Of a stretch of DNA of 9,974 bases, positions 1 through 5,296 are shown one piece after another (the stretch's first letter is position 1; every line of letters starts with the position of its first letter). The notes below the pieces were generated by a model. It worked only from the letters and a program-made list of their open reading frames with translations, did no database searches and was not told the origin of the DNA. The stretch is from NCBI GenBank assembly GCA_002423905.1, contig DIVC01000121.1, forward strand, positions 1 to 9,974. The letters run 5' to 3'. The stretch is from Idiomarina sp. UBA6142. Lineage in GTDB: Bacteria > Pseudomonadota > Gammaproteobacteria > Enterobacterales > Alteromonadaceae. Position numbers and translations under genes: made by a program.

Positions 1-465
1 GCCAAGAACCCGCATTTACAAGGCAAGGATATCGCCACTACCCAGAAAAAATGCGAGAAGTTTCGGCATATTCCCACTACGGTCATTAACTTCTGTGAAG
101 GCACTCGCTTTACCCGCGAAAAGCATGCCAAAAAAGGCAATGAATTTAAACATTTACTCATGCCTAAAGCAGGTGGTACCGCGTTTACCCTACAAACCAT
201 GGGTCAGCAGTTTGATGCTATTTTGGATATCACCATTGTCTATCCGCCGGGCCCACGCACGGTGGTATGGCAGCTGCTCACTGGGCAATTGCGTGAGGTG
301 TATGTAAAAGTAGAGACGCTACCCATCAGCCCAGATTTAATCGGTGATTATTTACAGGATGATGGGTTTAAGCAGAACTTTCAAAGCTGGCTGAATAGCC
401 GTTGGGTGGCTAAGGATAAAACCTATGGCGAGCTGCTACAACGGGCAACAGCTCGCCATCACTAA
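1..465 (+). CDS. yihG: YihG-like inner-membrane acyltransferase, C-terminal part (5' end outside window)
   Basis: The reading frame is open from base 1 and ends with TAA at 463-465, so only the last 154 residues are present. Visible motifs are those of the PlsC/LPLAT acyltransferase family: the block-III signature appears as NFCEGTRFTRE (local residues 30-40), and a following PKAGG (55-59) matches the block-IV position. The catalytic HxxxxD block would lie upstream of the window. The Pro usually found before EGTR in PlsC is Cys here, as expected for a YihG-type branch rather than true PlsC. Known family members transfer acyl chains to lysophospholipids at the inner membrane. In E. coli yihG lies near dsbA and srkA, which supports the assignment. 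The gene converges on dsbA with one base between the stop codons. The exact substrate cannot be read from this fragment. Confidence 0.8.
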   Translation, partial: AKNPHLQGKDIATTQKKCEKFRHIPTTVINFCEGTRFTREKHAKKGNEFKHLLMPKAGGTAFTLQTMGQQFDAILDITIVYPPGPRTVVWQLLTGQLREVYVKVETLPISPDLIGDYLQDDGFKQNFQSWLNSRWVAKDKTYGELLQRATARHH

Positions 466-466
466 G

Positions 467-1072
467 TTATTTCTTGTCCAGTAAATAACCGACTAATTTC
501 ACCATGTCTGCAGTGAAATTTTGGCTGTTACCTAAACCCTGCGGGGTCACACGGTATTTGCCATTGACGATAAATGTTGGGGTTGCGCGAACATCATATT
601 TGTCGGCTTCTTTTTCAATCCGATCTGCAGCAACTTTTACCATAAAGCTATTCATGGCTTTGGTGATTTGATCTTCAGCAATACCTTGCGCGCGCAAAAT
701 ATCCTGTAGATCTTGCACTTTCATGACTGGGTTTTGCTCAACATGCTGGCGGCGGAAATATGCCGCATTAAAACCTTCAGCCACTTTCATGCGTTCTGCG
801 ACCACGGTGGCCCGTAAAATACTTTTGGCGAACTCATCGTTACCTACTGGTACGTGTGATTTTCTGAATGCCTGTGGATAAGCCGCTTTTAGCTCTGCCG
901 CAATAGGCTGATAACGGAAGCAAGCAGGGCAATAGAACGAAAAGAACTCAATCACCTCAGGCGCTGCGGTAGCGGTTTCTGCGATCACATCGTAATGCAC
1001 GCCTTGTTTAAAATCTTGCGCGGCGGCTGGCCACATAATTAATGCTACAACAGCAAACAAAAACTTCTTCAT
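467..1072 (-). CDS. dsbA: Periplasmic thiol:disulfide interchange protein DsbA, with CPAC active site
   Basis: The product has 201 residues, close to the 208 of E. coli DsbA. A signal peptide is clear: Lys-Lys, a hydrophobic core, then PAAAQ around residues 15-19. The thioredoxin-fold active site FFSFYCPACF has cysteines 48 and 51; the canonical DsbA motif is CPHC. The cis-proline loop reads RATPTFIVNGKYRV (Thr164-Pro165), where E. coli DsbA has Val-Pro. The C-terminal part VTPQGLG matches the family. DsbA oxidises cysteine pairs of exported proteins and is recharged by DsbB. The ATG overlaps the srkA stop as ATGA, and an AAGGA ribosome site (1080-1084) sits 7 bases upstream, inside srkA. It is the last gene of ccoG-srkA-dsbA. 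Identity as a DsbA is secure; the altered redox residues are discussed in the findings. Confidence 0.95.
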   Translation of the reverse strand: MKKFLFAVVALIMWPAAAQDFKQGVHYDVIAETATAAPEVIEFFSFYCPACFRYQPIAAELKAAYPQAFRKSHVPVGNDEFAKSILRATVVAERMKVAEGFNAAYFRRQHVEQNPVMKVQDLQDILRAQGIAEDQITKAMNSFMVKVAADRIEKEADKYDVRATPTFIVNGKYRVTPQGLGNSQNFTADMVKLVGYLLDKK

Positions 1073-2073
1073 GGATACATCCTTAACTCAAGTGGATCAT
1101 CGTGTAATAGTGCAAATTGTTCTTTCAAGGTTAGCACCTGCTGTTCCCAATAGCGTTGCTCTGCAAACCACGGGAACGCGCGACGAAATGCTGCGTCATC
1201 CCAACGCCGAGCTAACCAAGCCATGTAATGTATGATGCGAAAAGTACGTAAGGGTTCAATCAGCACGCCTTGATCGGTATCAAATTCGCAAAAGTCTTCA
1301 TAGCCGCTAATCAGCGCATCAAACTGCTGCCAGCGGCTGTTACGGTCATCACCGGCTACCATCATCCACAGATCTTGAATAGCTGGACCGGTGCGCGCAT
1401 CATCAAAATCAACAAACGTCAGTTGCTCATCGCGCAGCAGCATATTGCCAAGATGGCAATCGCCATGCAAACGTTGTTTTTCAAAACGCCGGAAATCTAC
1501 GTTACGCAATAACTCAGCAATAGGTTCAGCAATTGCCCAAAAGGCACTTTGTAAATTATCCGGTAACAGCGGCGATTGTCTGAGCGTCGCCAAGGCATCG
1601 GTAATAAATTCTTCATAGCTGAGCCCAGGCCGATGCACAAACACACCTTGCTGGGCCACCGCGTGCAAACGACCAATTTGCCGGCCAATACGCTCGAGCT
1701 GATCCAAATCACCAGGCTCAACCGCCCGCCCACCGATACTTGGGAACACTGCAAAGCGATAATCATCAAAACTATGTAGGGTTTTACCGTTCAGCTCTAA
1801 CGGCGCTACTGCGGGGACTTCCTGCTCAGCGAGCTCGCGAGTAAAGGCATGCTCTTCAAGAATTTGCGCATTGCTCCAGCGTGCGGGACGATAAAACTTG
1901 GTGACATAACGACGGTTGTCGTCAGCGACAAATTGATATACGCGATTTTCATAGCTGTTCAGCGCTAACAGGCCGGACTGTGGATCAACGCCAACACTGG
2001 CTAAAGCATTGGCGATCAGATCCGGGGTGAGGCCACTAAAACTAAAATCAGCCGCCGCCTCGGGTTTATTCAT
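1069..2073 (-). CDS. srkA: Stress response kinase A (SrkA/YihE/RdoA family)
   Basis: The product has 334 residues (E. coli SrkA 328) with an aminoglycoside-phosphotransferase/choline-kinase fold. The ATP-site lysine lies in VTKFYRP (about residue 59), the catalytic loop is LHGDCHLGNMLL (catalytic Asp205, Asn210), and the metal-binding motif is VDFDDA (Asp222). All kinase residues appear intact. In E. coli SrkA is a cytoplasmic Ser/Thr kinase that protects against stress-induced death and is co-transcribed with dsbA, as here. Its start lies 8 bp inside the end of ccoG and its stop overlaps the dsbA start by 4 bp, so translation of the three genes is probably coupled. No separate promoter is evident. 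It is confidently recognised from the motifs and its place before dsbA. Confidence 0.95.
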   Translation of the reverse strand: MNKPEAAADFSFSGLTPDLIANALASVGVDPQSGLLALNSYENRVYQFVADDNRRYVTKFYRPARWSNAQILEEHAFTRELAEQEVPAVAPLELNGKTLHSFDDYRFAVFPSIGGRAVEPGDLDQLERIGRQIGRLHAVAQQGVFVHRPGLSYEEFITDALATLRQSPLLPDNLQSAFWAIAEPIAELLRNVDFRRFEKQRLHGDCHLGNMLLRDEQLTFVDFDDARTGPAIQDLWMMVAGDDRNSRWQQFDALISGYEDFCEFDTDQGVLIEPLRTFRIIHYMAWLARRWDDAAFRRAFPWFAEQRYWEQQVLTLKEQFALLHDDPLELRMYP

Positions 2074-3490
2074 AAATAAAGGTAGTCACTTGTTTTTGCT
2101 GGACGTCACCGGCGGCGTTCTGCACCACAAAGGTCACTTCTTGCACTCGTTGCAACACTTCATCAGGATTCACCGCGAGGGTGAGCGGCACCGTAGCCAC
2201 TTCACCACCGGCAACCTGTACCTGCGTTTGACCATTCAAGGTAAAGTCACTGAAGCCCTCAATCGCAATACTGTAGGTTTCTGGTAGTTGCGATTTATTT
2301 AATATTTTTAGGGTAAAGACGTTTTCTACCCAGCTGTCCATATTGATCGAGTACAACTGATTACGATCACGCAAAATATCGACCTTAAGTGGCACTCGGG
2401 TGGTAATATCCCAAACTAATAGGCCCGTCATCACCACCACGGCGATGGCATAGCCAACGCTTTTGAAACGTACTTTATGAGTACGTCCGCCTTGTAAATT
2501 GCGCTCTGTGGTAAAGCGGATTAAACCGCGTGGATAGTTCATTTTATCCATCGTGTCATTACAAGCATCGACGCAAGCGCCGCAGTTTATGCACTCGTAC
2601 TGCAAGCCGTTGCGAATATCGATGCCCGTTGGGCACACTTGTACACACAAGTTACAGTCGATACATTCGCCTAGATTTTTTTCAGCCAATTGATCATGGC
2701 CAATTTTGCGTGAGCGCCCACCCCGTGGTTCACCCCGTTTAACATCATAGGATACCGTCACCGTATCGGGGTCAAACATGGCAGACTGGAAACGCGCATA
2801 AGGACAAATGTGGGTGCACATAATTTCGCGCATCCAGCCGGCGTTACCATAGGTCGCGAAGGTGAAAAATAGCACCGCGAAGATCGCCCAGAAGCTCGCC
2901 TGCCAGGTAAAGAATTCGACAAATAACACGCGAATATCGGTGAAATAACCGACAAACACTAGCGCGGTCAGTAGTGCAACCACTAACCACGACAGATGTT
3001 TGGCGGTTTTACGCCAAAGCTTATCAAAATCCCAGGCACGGCGGTCGAGGGTCATGCGCTGATTACGGGAACCTTCAATCTTCTTTTCAAACCACATGAA
3101 GATAAAGGTCCAGGTGGTTTGGGGACACATAAAACCACACCAAACGCGACCATACAGGGTGGTCACAAAGAATAAGGCGAAAGCGGCAACGATAGTGATC
3201 CATGCCAGTATGGTGAGATCTTGCGGCCATAAGGTGAGGCCAAAAATACGGAAGCGTTGCGCCATAATATCGAGTAACACGGCTTGTTCGCCGTTGTACT
3301 GTATAAACGGAATGGCGGCAAATACGAACAATAAAATGAAACCAAAACTACGCCGAAACCATTCGAGCGAGCCCTTGACGTCTCGCACGTAAATTCGGTT
3401 GCGTGGAGGGTAAGCGTTATTGCCTTGTTTCGGATCAGGACGCTCAATCTTGACTTGATTCGCAGCCAGTACTTTAATTTTTTGTTCCAT
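2066..3490 (-). CDS. ccoG: Cytochrome c oxidase accessory protein CcoG (FixG/RdxA), Fe-S cupric reductase
   Basis: Starting at the ATG at 3490 (MEQKIKVLAA) gives 474 residues, the usual CcoG length. An upstream in-frame TTG at 3541 would add 17 residues of unlikely sequence and is rejected. Predicted membrane segments lie near residues 50-64, 91-111, 166-184, 197-214 and 344-362. Conserved cysteine pairs are seen in CGFMCPQ (118, 122) and CTHICPYAR (225, 229). Two 4Fe-4S ferredoxin motifs follow: CIDCNLCVQVC (276-286) and CINCGACVDAC (300-310). The C-terminal 110 or so residues form the Ig-like FixG domain. The family reduces Cu(II) to Cu(I) for the CuB site of cbb3 oxidases. No ccoNOPQ genes lie alongside in this window; instead ccoG heads an operon with srkA and dsbA. 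The ribosome site is weak (GGCGGTG). Confidence 0.95.
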   Translation of the reverse strand: MEQKIKVLAANQVKIERPDPKQGNNAYPPRNRIYVRDVKGSLEWFRRSFGFILLFVFAAIPFIQYNGEQAVLLDIMAQRFRIFGLTLWPQDLTILAWITIVAAFALFFVTTLYGRVWCGFMCPQTTWTFIFMWFEKKIEGSRNQRMTLDRRAWDFDKLWRKTAKHLSWLVVALLTALVFVGYFTDIRVLFVEFFTWQASFWAIFAVLFFTFATYGNAGWMREIMCTHICPYARFQSAMFDPDTVTVSYDVKRGEPRGGRSRKIGHDQLAEKNLGECIDCNLCVQVCPTGIDIRNGLQYECINCGACVDACNDTMDKMNYPRGLIRFTTERNLQGGRTHKVRFKSVGYAIAVVVMTGLLVWDITTRVPLKVDILRDRNQLYSINMDSWVENVFTLKILNKSQLPETYSIAIEGFSDFTLNGQTQVQVAGGEVATVPLTLAVNPDEVLQRVQEVTFVVQNAAGDVQQKQVTTFIYE

Positions 3491-3546
3491 GATTACACCG
3501 CCACCATTGCTTCGCCTAAAAGGCACTACATACCGCAACAAAAGGT

Positions 3547-3584
3547 CTGCTGCCAGTATAGCTAAATTTGCTGATAAGTTTCAG
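3547..3584 (-). promoter_or_regulatory. Candidate promoter of ccoG-srkA-dsbA
   Basis: On the minus strand a -10 box TATACT (plus-strand 3555-3560, 5/6 to consensus) lies 18 bases after CTGAAA (3579-3584, 4/6 to the -35 consensus). Transcription would start near 3548, leaving a leader of about 58 nt before the ccoG ATG. No convincing FNR/Anr box (TTGAT-N4-ATCAA) is seen. The position downstream of the minus-strand terminator at 3636-3670 means the operon could be transcribed independently of the upstream RNA. Confidence 0.4.
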
Positions 3585-3635
3585 GAAAATGTGCGTTTGT
3601 AGAGAGGTAAAGCTGCGTTTGATCATGGCTTTGGC

Positions 3636-3670
3636 AAAAAAATACCCGACGCTGGTAAACAGCTCGGGTA
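3636..3670 (-). terminator. Rho-independent terminator on the minus strand upstream of ccoG
   Basis: The stem arms TACCCGA (3643-3649) and TCGGGTA (3664-3670) pair perfectly. After a single bulged C (3650) they continue as GCTG (3651-3654) and CAGC (3660-3663), around a GTAAA loop. On the minus strand the hairpin is followed at once by seven T residues (plus-strand A run 3636-3642). The T tract lies only on the minus-strand exit side, so it terminates transcription running from the oxyR side towards ccoG. No protein-coding gene ends here. Confidence 0.9.
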
Positions 3671-3725
3671 CAAAGGTTTCTAACAACCAGATCTCAGGGA
3701 ACTGCGGCAAGTTTAATGGCGCAAT
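3636..3725 (-). ncRNA. Candidate ~90-nt small RNA divergent from oxyR (OxyS-like position)
   Basis: A sigma70-like promoter at 3731-3761 points into this stretch and a canonical intrinsic terminator closes it, predicting a transcript from about 3724-3725 to 3636. It contains a small stem (GGTT/AACC, plus-strand 3675-3688) followed by the long terminator hairpin with a U7 tail, a 3' end typical of Hfq-bound sRNAs. No well-supported ORF lies within it: the only frame starts at a TTG without a ribosome site and runs through the terminator. The arrangement (divergent from oxyR, about 100 nt, intrinsic terminator) is that of E. coli oxyS. I see no obvious primary-sequence similarity to OxyS as I remember it. 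An alternative reading is an attenuated leader of ccoG. The terminator is certain by eye; the RNA itself is inferred. Confidence 0.55.
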
Positions 3726-3761
3726 ATGACACTATAATGACAGCATCGATTATTTGTTCAA
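3724..3761 (-). promoter_or_regulatory. Candidate promoter of the divergent small RNA
   Basis: On the minus strand TTGAAC (plus-strand 3756-3761) precedes TATAGT (3731-3736, 5/6 to TATAAT) with a 19-base spacer; the alternative -10 CATTAT (3734-3739) gives a spacer of 16. Both spacings are off the optimal 17, as often found at activator-dependent promoters. The start would be near 3724-3725, about 55 bases before the terminator hairpin. Confidence 0.5.
3733..3745 (+). promoter_or_regulatory. Candidate -10 box and start of oxyR transcription
   Basis: A perfect TATAAT lies at 3733-3738 on the plus strand, with a predicted start near 3745 and a 5' leader of about 84 nt before the oxyR ATG at 3829. 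No good -35 box is seen 16-18 bases upstream (best GTTTAA, 3711-3716). The box overlaps the minus-strand -10 element at 3731-3736, so the two divergent promoters would compete for the same DNA. Confidence 0.4.
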
Positions 3762-3787
3762 CCGAATAAAAGCGGCTATGATAATCG
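3747..3787. promoter_or_regulatory. Candidate OxyR operator: 41-bp interrupted dyad with GTTCAAC core
   Basis: CGATTAT (3747-3753) and ATAATCG (3781-3787) form a perfect 7-bp inverted repeat. The inner GAT...ATC ends are 39 bp apart, exactly the span of the four-half-site OxyR motif including its flanking G and C. A GTTCAAC (3756-3762) also matches the centre of the GATAGGTTNAACCTATC form. The ATAG/CTAT tetrads themselves are poorly matched, so this is suggestive only. The site overlaps the -35 of the small-RNA promoter and lies just downstream of the predicted oxyR start, fitting activation of one and autorepression of the other. Confidence 0.3.
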
Positions 3788-3818
3788 GAAATACCAATGC
3801 AAGCATTATGCCCTTGCT

Positions 3819-3831
3819 GGAGACTCCGATG
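3819..3831 (+). promoter_or_regulatory. Ribosome binding site fixing the oxyR start
   Basis: GGAG (3819-3822) lies 6 bases before the ATG at 3829. The in-frame ATGs further upstream (3754, 3778, 3808) lack such a site and would add residues not found in OxyR. Confidence 0.75.
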
Positions 3832-4743
3832 ACCAAATTACCCAGCCTCAAGAATCTCAGTTACTTATTAGCGTTACACCAGCATCAGCATTTTAATCGG
3901 GCTGCGCAAGCCTGTCATGTCAGCCAATCGACGCTCAGTAGTGGCATTCAGAATTTAGAAGAACAGCTCGGTTGTCAGCTCATTGAGCGCGATCATAAAT
4001 CGTTTCTGTTCACCGCTATGGGCGAAGAAATCGTTGAACAAGCACGGACTATTCTTACTGCAGCTGAAGAGTTGGTCAATTTTTCACTCAGCCAGGGTAG
4101 ACAAATGGAAGGGCCGCTGCGGTTGGGCTGTATCCCTACCATTGCGCCGTTTTTATTGGGTGATCTGTCCAAGCTAGTTCAGCGCGACTATCCGAAATTA
4201 CAACTACATATGTGTGAAGACACCACCACCAACTTAATGAATCAGCTGCGTAATGGCGAACTGGATGTGGTGCTGTTAGCGTTACCGGTTGATTTGCAGG
4301 GCAACCAGGTCTACACCCTCGGTCGTGACCCATTTAAATTGGTGGTTCACAAGAGCCAAGCCGAAGTGCTGAAGGAGCCGGTCAACTATGGTTTACTGCC
4401 TGACCAGTCGATATTTTTACTCGAACGTGAACATTGTTTGAGTGGTCATGCGGTGAACGCCTGTGAACTGGCTGATTCAGTAAAAATCAATCCGTTTACC
4501 GCAACCAGCTTACATAGCTTGGTGCAAATGGCCGAAGCGCGGCAAGGTGCGACGTTTTTGCCACAACTAGCCATTGACCGGGGTATTTTGAGCGGCACGG
4601 AATTGGTGGCTTTACGGCCATCAGGGCGGGAAGCTTCGCGCGAGATTGGGTTGGTCTATCGGGCCACAACAACCCGCCGTCAAACCTTTCGCAAACTCGC
4701 CGAAGCCATCGCCACATTACTGCCCGTAACTACCTTGCGCTAA
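3829..4743 (+). CDS. oxyR: Hydrogen-peroxide-sensing LysR-type regulator OxyR
   Basis: With the ATG at 3829 the product has 304 residues, matching E. coli OxyR (305). The N-terminal winged helix-turn-helix reads ALHQHQHFNRAAQACHVSQS (residues 15-34), very close to the OxyR DNA-binding domain. The regulatory domain carries GCIPTIAPFLL (100-110) and the redox pair in EHCLSGHAVNAC: Cys203 and Cys212, nine residues apart like Cys199/Cys208 of E. coli OxyR. Peroxide converts this pair to a disulfide and switches the protein to an activator of catalase, peroxiredoxin and related genes. The longer frame from 3754 is rejected because the ribosome site and family length both favour 3829. The 3' end overlaps the convergent lipoprotein gene by 14 bp. 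The divergent promoter region holds a predicted small RNA and operator. Confidence 0.93.
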   Translation: MTKLPSLKNLSYLLALHQHQHFNRAAQACHVSQSTLSSGIQNLEEQLGCQLIERDHKSFLFTAMGEEIVEQARTILTAAEELVNFSLSQGRQMEGPLRLGCIPTIAPFLLGDLSKLVQRDYPKLQLHMCEDTTTNLMNQLRNGELDVVLLALPVDLQGNQVYTLGRDPFKLVVHKSQAEVLKEPVNYGLLPDQSIFLLEREHCLSGHAVNACELADSVKINPFTATSLHSLVQMAEARQGATFLPQLAIDRGILSGTELVALRPSGREASREIGLVYRATTTRRQTFRKLAEAIATLLPVTTLR

Positions 4744-5113
4744 ATGACTCGGTATTTTTGCTTACTTGAGCTGTGGTCAGATCAACCGCTTGACCGACTT
4801 CTGCAGAAATAAGCGCCTGCAACTCGTTCGGGGTGAGTTGACCGTTGCTAGTGACAATGCGCGCATCATTCGGGTCAAATTCAGTGGTGTCGGCGCTATT
4901 GGGTAAATAAATGGTGCCGTTATTGAAATCAACGGCAAAGGCGATGACTCCGGGAACCAGGAAAAATAGCAACCCAATACCATTTAAAACGGCAATGCTT
5001 GGGTCTATTCGACCGTTCGTTTGGCCCTTGCGTTCTGGATGCAAAATCGTACCACAGCCGCTCAGTTGCACTGCAATAAGTAGTAACGCGATCGTTCTTG
5101 ATAGGTTTTTCAT
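4730..5113 (-). CDS. Small YidQ/YceK-like lipoprotein of unknown function
   Basis: The 127-residue product begins with a type II signal peptide, MKNLSRTIALLLIAVQ, and the lipobox LSGC with the acylated cysteine at residue 20. Gly at +2 favours sorting to the outer membrane. After GTILHPERKGQ comes a hydrophobic stretch around GIGLLFFLVPGVIAFAVDF (45-63) and then NNGTIYLP (64-71), a pattern I associate with the YidQ/YceK-type small lipoproteins. From memory, relatives are often mislabelled as polyribonucleotide nucleotidyltransferase; nothing here resembles that enzyme. The C-terminal 50 residues are polar and look less conserved. A GGAG site lies upstream of the ATG at 5113. It converges on oxyR with a 14-bp overlap and is divergent from the sugar dehydrogenase. 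No function can be assigned. Confidence 0.8.
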   Translation of the reverse strand: MKNLSRTIALLLIAVQLSGCGTILHPERKGQTNGRIDPSIAVLNGIGLLFFLVPGVIAFAVDFNNGTIYLPNSADTTEFDPNDARIVTSNGQLTPNELQALISAEVGQAVDLTTAQVSKNTESFSAR

Positions 5114-5189
5114 GATGATCCATCTCCAATGTGGTGCGTAAAAAGCGCTGTACAGCTAGCTCCAAAAGTCCCACGATAGATTGTGTTAC

Positions 5190-5203
5190 TGGTCTCAAGT
5201 ATA
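5190..5203 (-). promoter_or_regulatory. Possible -10 box for the lipoprotein gene
   Basis: TATACT on the minus strand (plus-strand 5198-5203) lies about 85 bases before the ATG at 5113. No convincing -35 box accompanies it. The rest of the 5114-5296 intergenic region shows no terminator or clear operator. Confidence 0.25.
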
Positions 5204-5248
5204 GGACGCTTTACGGATTACCGCTTCTATTAGAGGCAGTTTTTAAAT

Positions 5249-5254
5249 TATATT
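5249..5254 (+). promoter_or_regulatory. Possible -10 box for the PQQ dehydrogenase-pqqU operon
   Basis: TATATT at 5249-5254, in an A/T-rich stretch 43 bases before the ATG at 5297, is the best plus-strand -10 candidate. A matching -35 is not evident, so the promoter may need an activator or lie elsewhere in the gap. Confidence 0.25.
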
Positions 5255-5296
5255 TACAGAGCAGTTTCGTAATCACGCCCTAAAGGAGCCGATACT

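Noticed and set aside
466..489. GTTATTT/AAATAAC stem as a terminator between the yihG-like gene and dsbA
   Set aside because: The stem is entirely A/T-rich apart from one pair, has a ten-base loop and no T tract following it on either strand.
1270..1779. Plus-strand frames opposite srkA and ccoG
   Set aside because: These are antisense shadows of well-supported genes; no ribosome sites or recognisable domains.
3491..3541. 17-residue N-terminal extension of CcoG from a TTG
   Set aside because: The ATG at 3490 gives the normal family length; the extension overlaps the predicted leader and has no conserved character.
3601..3640. Possible FNR box around TTTGATCATGG upstream of ccoG
   Set aside because: It has a TTGAT half-site but no ATCAA at the required four-base spacing.
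3516..3710. 64-codon minus-strand frame upstream of ccoG
   Set aside because: It begins at TTG without a ribosome site, runs straight through the intrinsic terminator and the ccoG promoter, and shows no family features. It is better explained as passage through the small-RNA region.
3754..3828. Longer OxyR start at 3754
   Set aside because: The extension is not part of OxyR, the strong GGAG site fits 3829, and the upstream ATG lies inside the operator-like dyad.
4929..5198. 89-codon minus-strand frame covering the lipoprotein start
   Set aside because: It overlaps the lipoprotein signal peptide region in another frame and its sequence shows no plausible domain or signal.
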